NCBI GenBank assembly: GCA_031284195.1
Contig: JAITAI010000119.1
Span: 1-9,777, forward strand
Length of the DNA stretch: 9,777 nt
DNA from: Treponema sp.
Lineage (GTDB): Bacteria; Spirochaetota; Spirochaetia; Treponematales; Breznakiellaceae
Direction: 5' to 3'
The translations under genes and the position numbers were made by a program. This document shows positions 7,731-9,777 of the stretch, piece by piece (within the stretch, counting starts at the first letter, position 1; each line of letters begins with the position of its first letter). The notes below the pieces were generated by a model. It did no database searches. It had not been told where the DNA came from and saw only the letters and a program-made list of their open reading frames with translations.

Positions 7731-7948
7731 GACATAAAATCCAGAAATTTTTTGAAAAGTATATTAACGAATTAAGAACCCAGGAGCAAGCTCCGGGGTA
7801 TTGAAGGTTTCTCCTTGAAATCTTTGCGCATGTGGGGGAATAAATCCCCCACACCCCCAGTTTTCCGCTCCAAGGGGCGGGGTATTAAACCAGACTTTCG
7901 AATAAAAAATAGTTTGAAGATATATAAAAACACTGGACGCTGTTGCTT
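7731..7948. repeat. Geneless cassette with hairpins and a duplicated motif
   Basis: This segment lies between candidate attC sites A and B and holds no credible gene on either strand. It contains a perfect nine-base-pair hairpin, TGTGGGGGA-ATAAA-TCCCCCACA (7831-7853), and a small GGAGCAAGCTCC dyad (7783-7794). The motif CGGGGTATT(G/A)AA appears twice, at 7794-7805 and 7878-7889, each just after a GC-rich run. The short frames crossing it owe their length to the stem sequences. It could be a non-coding cassette, an RNA gene or a dispersed repeat. No T-run follows the large hairpin, so a terminator is unlikely. Confidence 0.4.
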
Positions 7949-8142
7949 GCATAACAGGCCTGTATACATTATGTGGCGACGCTGCCTTACGGTGTATCGA
8001 GGTTACGTTCACCTAGGGTTGGCGTAGCAACTACGTTTCCGGTACATCCCACGACTCACTCGACCCACGTTCCTACTTACCGTAATGCTATGTATTACTT
8101 TATAGGCGGACTGGAATGTCGCATACAGTCTGAACGTTATGT
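7949..8142 (+). other. Candidate attC recombination site B
   Basis: This 194-base imperfect palindrome is related to site A. It begins GCATAAC (7949-7955) and ends GTTATGT (8136-8142), which departs from GTTRRRY at one position. The near-terminal arms match well: CTGTATAC on the left pairs with GCATACAG on the right apart from one mismatch and a small bulge, as expected for L boxes with extrahelical bases. Shared landmarks with A are TTCACCTAGG at 8008-8017, then a hairpin (CGTAG-CAA-CTACG), CCCACGACTCA, and a right end reading GGCGGACTGG...ACAGTCTGAACGTTA. The AT-rich acyltransferase gene begins beyond its right end in the orientation expected for a cassette gene. A 64-codon frame crossing it is not convincing as a protein. 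Confidence 0.58.
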
Positions 8143-8156
8143 ACTATGCCCAAATA

Positions 8157-8189
8157 TTGTCAAATAATTTTCATGAAAATACTTGACAA
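8157..8189. promoter_or_regulatory. Extended dyad over the acyltransferase promoter
   Basis: A 14-base perfect palindrome, ATTTTCATGAAAAT (8167-8180), is flanked by TTGTCAA (8157-8163) and its complement TTGACAA (8183-8189). Together they form a 33-base near-symmetric element. Its right arm contains the -35 hexamer of the first promoter. This is where a dimeric repressor would be expected to bind. No regulator gene is present in the window. Confidence 0.5.
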
Positions 8190-8211
8190 ATTATAAAAGA
8201 TAATATATTAT
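8183..8211 (+). promoter_or_regulatory. Promoter P1 of the acyltransferase gene
   Basis: TTGACA (8183-8188) is a perfect -35 hexamer. It is followed after 17 bases by TATTAT (8206-8211), which matches the -10 consensus at five of six positions, in AT-rich surroundings. Its -35 box lies inside the dyad at 8157-8189. Integron cassettes usually lack their own promoter, so this is notable. Confidence 0.7.
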
Positions 8212-8233
8212 AGAAACATTAATTGAAAGGTAC

Positions 8234-8262
8234 TTGACAAAAGGAGAATTTTCGGTTAAAAT
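8234..8262 (+). promoter_or_regulatory. Second promoter-like element P2, overlapping the ribosome binding site
   Basis: A second perfect TTGACA (8234-8239) is followed after 17 bases by TAAAAT (8257-8262, five of six). The ten bases ACTTGACAAA occur at both P1 and P2, so the -35 region may have been duplicated. P2 would start transcription near 8269. That is downstream of the ATG at 8261 and of the AAAGGAG at 8239-8245, so the two readings of this segment (promoter, or ribosome binding site plus start codon) compete. Confidence 0.4.
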
Positions 8263-8363
8263 GCAACCAGCTTTTACAATATGAAACAATTGATTGGTTA
8301 AGATTTCCTCTGGTAATTTTTGTCATATTCATACATAGTTTTGGTTTACCGGAAAATGTTCAC
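8238..8363 (+). pseudogene. Out-of-start 5' part of the acyltransferase gene
   Basis: The reading frame of the acyltransferase is open back to a TGA at 8235-8237. From about 8274 it encodes QYETIDWLRFPLVIFVIFIHSFG, the canonical first membrane helix of this family with its conserved Arg and His. No ATG, GTG or TTG exists in frame before the GTG at 8364. The ATG at 8261 follows AAAGGAG by 15 bases and is one base out of frame, reaching a stop after seven codons. A single-base frameshift near 8264-8275, a sequencing error, or an unusual start would each explain this. Confidence 0.6.
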
Positions 8364-9407
8364 GTGCGGGAAATAGATTATTCTGCCTTTTCCGGTATAG
8401 ATATCTATAATATGATCCGCATTGTTGTGAGAGAAATTGCTTTAATCTGTAACCCAGGCTTTTTTCTTTTTTCAGGATATCTTTTTTTCTTTAACATCAA
8501 TGTATGGAATAAGACAATTTATATAAATAAATTGAAAGTCAGGATTAAGTCGTTATTGATCCCCTATGTTTTATGGAACCTTATCAATGTAATCATTCAG
8601 CCGCTTATAATAATTGGAGGGTGTGTAATAAAAAAAGATGGAAATTGGAATCGTTTATCAATTTTTTTTAATGAATTAATTGAAAAAAGAATATGGAATA
8701 TATTCTGGCATTATAATACATGGGGAACCGGAACAAATATTCTTGGTTGGCCAAAGCCGAATATGGGACCATTTAGTGTGCCAATGTGGTTTTTACAGAC
8801 TTTAATAGTATTAACAATATTAACCCCGATAATTTACTTAATTTGCAAATATTTAAAAAAATATGGGATTATTTTATTGGGTTCCCTATATTATACTGGA
8901 ATATGGTTTTCAATTCCAGGTTTTGGAATAAGTCCAATTTTTTTCTTTTCATTTGGTGCATATTTTGGAATTTATAAAAAATATTTAACTCTAGAATTAA
9001 GAAAATATAAATTGTTTTGGTATCTAATTTCACTCTTAACATTATTACCGTCTGTTTATTACGATTATGATGGTCAAACATCATACAATTATTTCAGTTC
9101 TATTTTTATTTTTGCAATGGTAATAAGTACCATAAATATTACGTCTTCCTTAATAGAAAAAGGAAAGATAAAACCTAATCATACTTTGTCAAAGGCAACA
9201 TTTTTCATTTATGCAGTTCATACTGTATTAGTTTTAAATATTATGGGGATTATATTTGATATTATATTTAAATCAAAGATCCCAATAATATTAATAATAA
9301 GATATTTTACAGTTCCAATAACAACTGCCTATATATGTGTGTTAATATATTATATTATGAAAAAAGTCATGCCGAAAACACTTAATCTATTATCTGGTAA
9401 TAGATAA
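8364..9407 (+). CDS. Acyltransferase 3 family membrane protein
   Basis: This is an integral membrane O-acyltransferase of the Acyl_transf_3 type. Members transfer acetyl or other acyl groups to sugars of surface polysaccharides. From the GTG at 8364 it has 347 residues and about nine hydrophobic segments. With the helix encoded just upstream there are ten, the family's usual number. Visible signatures are FFLFSGYLFFF followed by KVRIKSLLIPYVLWN, a PMWFLQTLIVL segment, and a late FFIYAVHTVLVLN containing the second conserved His. GTG is only the first usable start in frame. It would drop the conserved first helix, so the protein from that start is probably non-functional and the true start is likely upstream. 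Base composition is far more AT-rich than the genes at 171-7012, a sign of horizontal acquisition. Its stop lies 20 bases before candidate attC site C, the expected position of a cassette gene. The acceptor substrate is unknown. Confidence 0.75.
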   Translation: MREIDYSAFSGIDIYNMIRIVVREIALICNPGFFLFSGYLFFFNINVWNKTIYINKLKVRIKSLLIPYVLWNLINVIIQPLIIIGGCVIKKDGNWNRLSIFFNELIEKRIWNIFWHYNTWGTGTNILGWPKPNMGPFSVPMWFLQTLIVLTILTPIIYLICKYLKKYGIILLGSLYYTGIWFSIPGFGISPIFFFSFGAYFGIYKKYLTLELRKYKLFWYLISLLTLLPSVYYDYDGQTSYNYFSSIFIFAMVISTINITSSLIEKGKIKPNHTLSKATFFIYAVHTVLVLNIMGIIFDIIFKSKIPIILIIRYFTVPITTAYICVLIYYIMKKVMPKTLNLLSGNR

Positions 9408-9427
9408 TGTATTATTACAGACACGGC

Positions 9428-9555
9428 GCATAACGAGGCTGTCGAATAAGTGTTTTTCGGTGTCATAGAGCACTATATATAGCGTATTTACTTCTTTTTA
9501 TACTCCATATATAGTGGTTATTTGTCTATTGGCGGACTTTTCCGACAGTCTCAAC
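9428..9555 (+). other. Candidate attC site C, 118-base hairpin element
   Basis: GCATAAC (9428-9434, the same seven bases as the left end of B) begins 20 bases after the acyltransferase stop. It is followed by GAGGCTGTCG, whose near-complement CGACAGTCTC ends at 9552. The interior also pairs, with CACTATATAT (9471-9480) against ATATATAGTG (9507-9516). Thus 9435-9552 folds into one long imperfect hairpin. The right arm GGCGGACT...ACAGTCT.AACG matches the right end of site B. The size, about 128 bases, is normal for attC. The right core expected to read GTTRRRY after AAC is missing and is replaced by GAGACTGTCG, the start of another left end. A miniature inverted-repeat transposable element with GAGRCTGTCG ends and an AAC target duplication is the main alternative. 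Confidence 0.5.
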
Positions 9556-9606
9556 GAGACTGTCGAATTAGTATTTCTGCGGAAAGCAATTGCTCCCCCG
9601 CAGAAA
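9556..9606 (+). repeat. Second left end (site D) and strong hairpin
   Basis: GAGACTGTCGAATTAG (9556-9571) repeats the left arm of element C, GAGGCTGTCGAATAAG (9435-9450), with two differences, and both are preceded by AAC. It is followed by a hairpin: TTTCTGCGG (9574-9582) pairs with CCGCAGAAA (9598-9606), enclosing a ten-base palindrome AGCAATTGCT (9585-9594). This reads as the left half of a further attC-like or insertion-like element whose right end is not clearly in the window. Confidence 0.4.
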
Positions 9607-9777
9607 ATCTGAGAGACCATTTTCCTAATTACACGAAAATCATGGCAGTTTCCCTGTCACCGCTAGCCATATTCCCAATCCCATCGGCCCTATGTCCCGT
9701 GTCCCGCCGCCAGTTGCGGCCCGCTGCTCCCTATGCGCGGCGCGCATTTCCCTATGTTGTGCACGATGCAATACAGA
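9607..9777. repeat. Hairpin-rich tail with a thrice-repeated CCCTATG
   Basis: No gene is visible. CCCTATG occurs at 9688-9694, 9729-9735 and 9750-9756. Between the copies lie GC-rich dyads: GCCGC-CAGTT-GCGGC (9706-9720) and ATGCGC-GGC-GCGCAT (9733-9747). A GTTGTGC at 9756-9762 could be a degenerate right core of site D, but the matching inner arm is not evident, so I do not call a boundary. Confidence 0.3.

Noticed and set aside
7831..7853. Rho-independent terminator
   Set aside because: The stem is strong but no T-run follows on either strand.
7764..8012. Minus-strand 82-codon frame as a gene
   Set aside because: It crosses the hairpin repeat and the left end of site B, with no recognisable protein features or start signal.
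7523..8142. Group II intron or tRNA/rRNA remnant
   Set aside because: I could not see a domain V hairpin, a reverse transcriptase, or a cloverleaf. The attC-like ends explain the palindromes better.
7973..8167. A 64-codon forward frame as a protein gene
   Set aside because: It lies almost wholly in palindrome B, and the corresponding frame in A is not conserved as protein.
7523..9777. CRISPR array
   Set aside because: Repeats are long, diverged and separated by unequal lengths, with no short identical direct repeats.

Overview
The window looks like chromosome from a moderately GC-rich spirochaete, most likely a treponeme. That is an inference from the gene types, the compact bacterial layout and a candidate integron cassette array of the kind known from Treponema denticola. 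Nothing in the sequence proves the genus. The left 7 kb has uniform, fairly GC-rich composition. The right 2.7 kb is a mosaic of structured repeats, decayed transposase sequence and one strikingly AT-rich gene.

Layout. Positions 171-3777 (+ strand) hold a ravA-viaA pair: a MoxR-type AAA+ ATPase and its von Willebrand factor A partner, separated by a 247-base spacer with a short interrupted reading frame. They run head-on into a minus-strand group, and the two stop codons overlap within one TTAA. Read from right to left, that group is mazG (7012-6188), galE (6012-5032) and an M20-family metallopeptidase (5000-3774). galE has a good sigma-70-type promoter that would give an almost leaderless mRNA, and the peptidase follows galE by 31 bases with its own ribosome binding site.

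From 7095 onward the character changes. First comes a decayed fragment of an ISNCY-type transposase. Then come two related, roughly 200-base imperfect palindromes (7523-7730 and 7949-8142). Their ends have the form RYYYAAC ... GTTRRRY or close to it, their L-box-like arms are complementary, and they share landmarks at matching positions. A shorter relative starts at 9428, 20 bases after the stop of the AT-rich acyltransferase gene, and a further left end follows at 9556. I read these as attC recombination sites of a chromosomal integron array: one cassette without an obvious gene (about 7731-7948), one cassette carrying a membrane acyltransferase (about 8143-9427), and a junction where the start of a further attC abuts the acyltransferase's attC. 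No integrase gene is in view.

The acyltransferase cassette has two sigma-70-type promoters, a long dyad over the first -35 box, and a frame problem at its 5' end: the conserved first membrane helix lies upstream of the first usable in-frame start codon. The left part is ordinary housekeeping sequence: a MoxR/VWA chaperone pair, nucleotide pool cleaning, UDP-sugar interconversion and peptide hydrolysis. The most interesting part of the window is 7523-9777.
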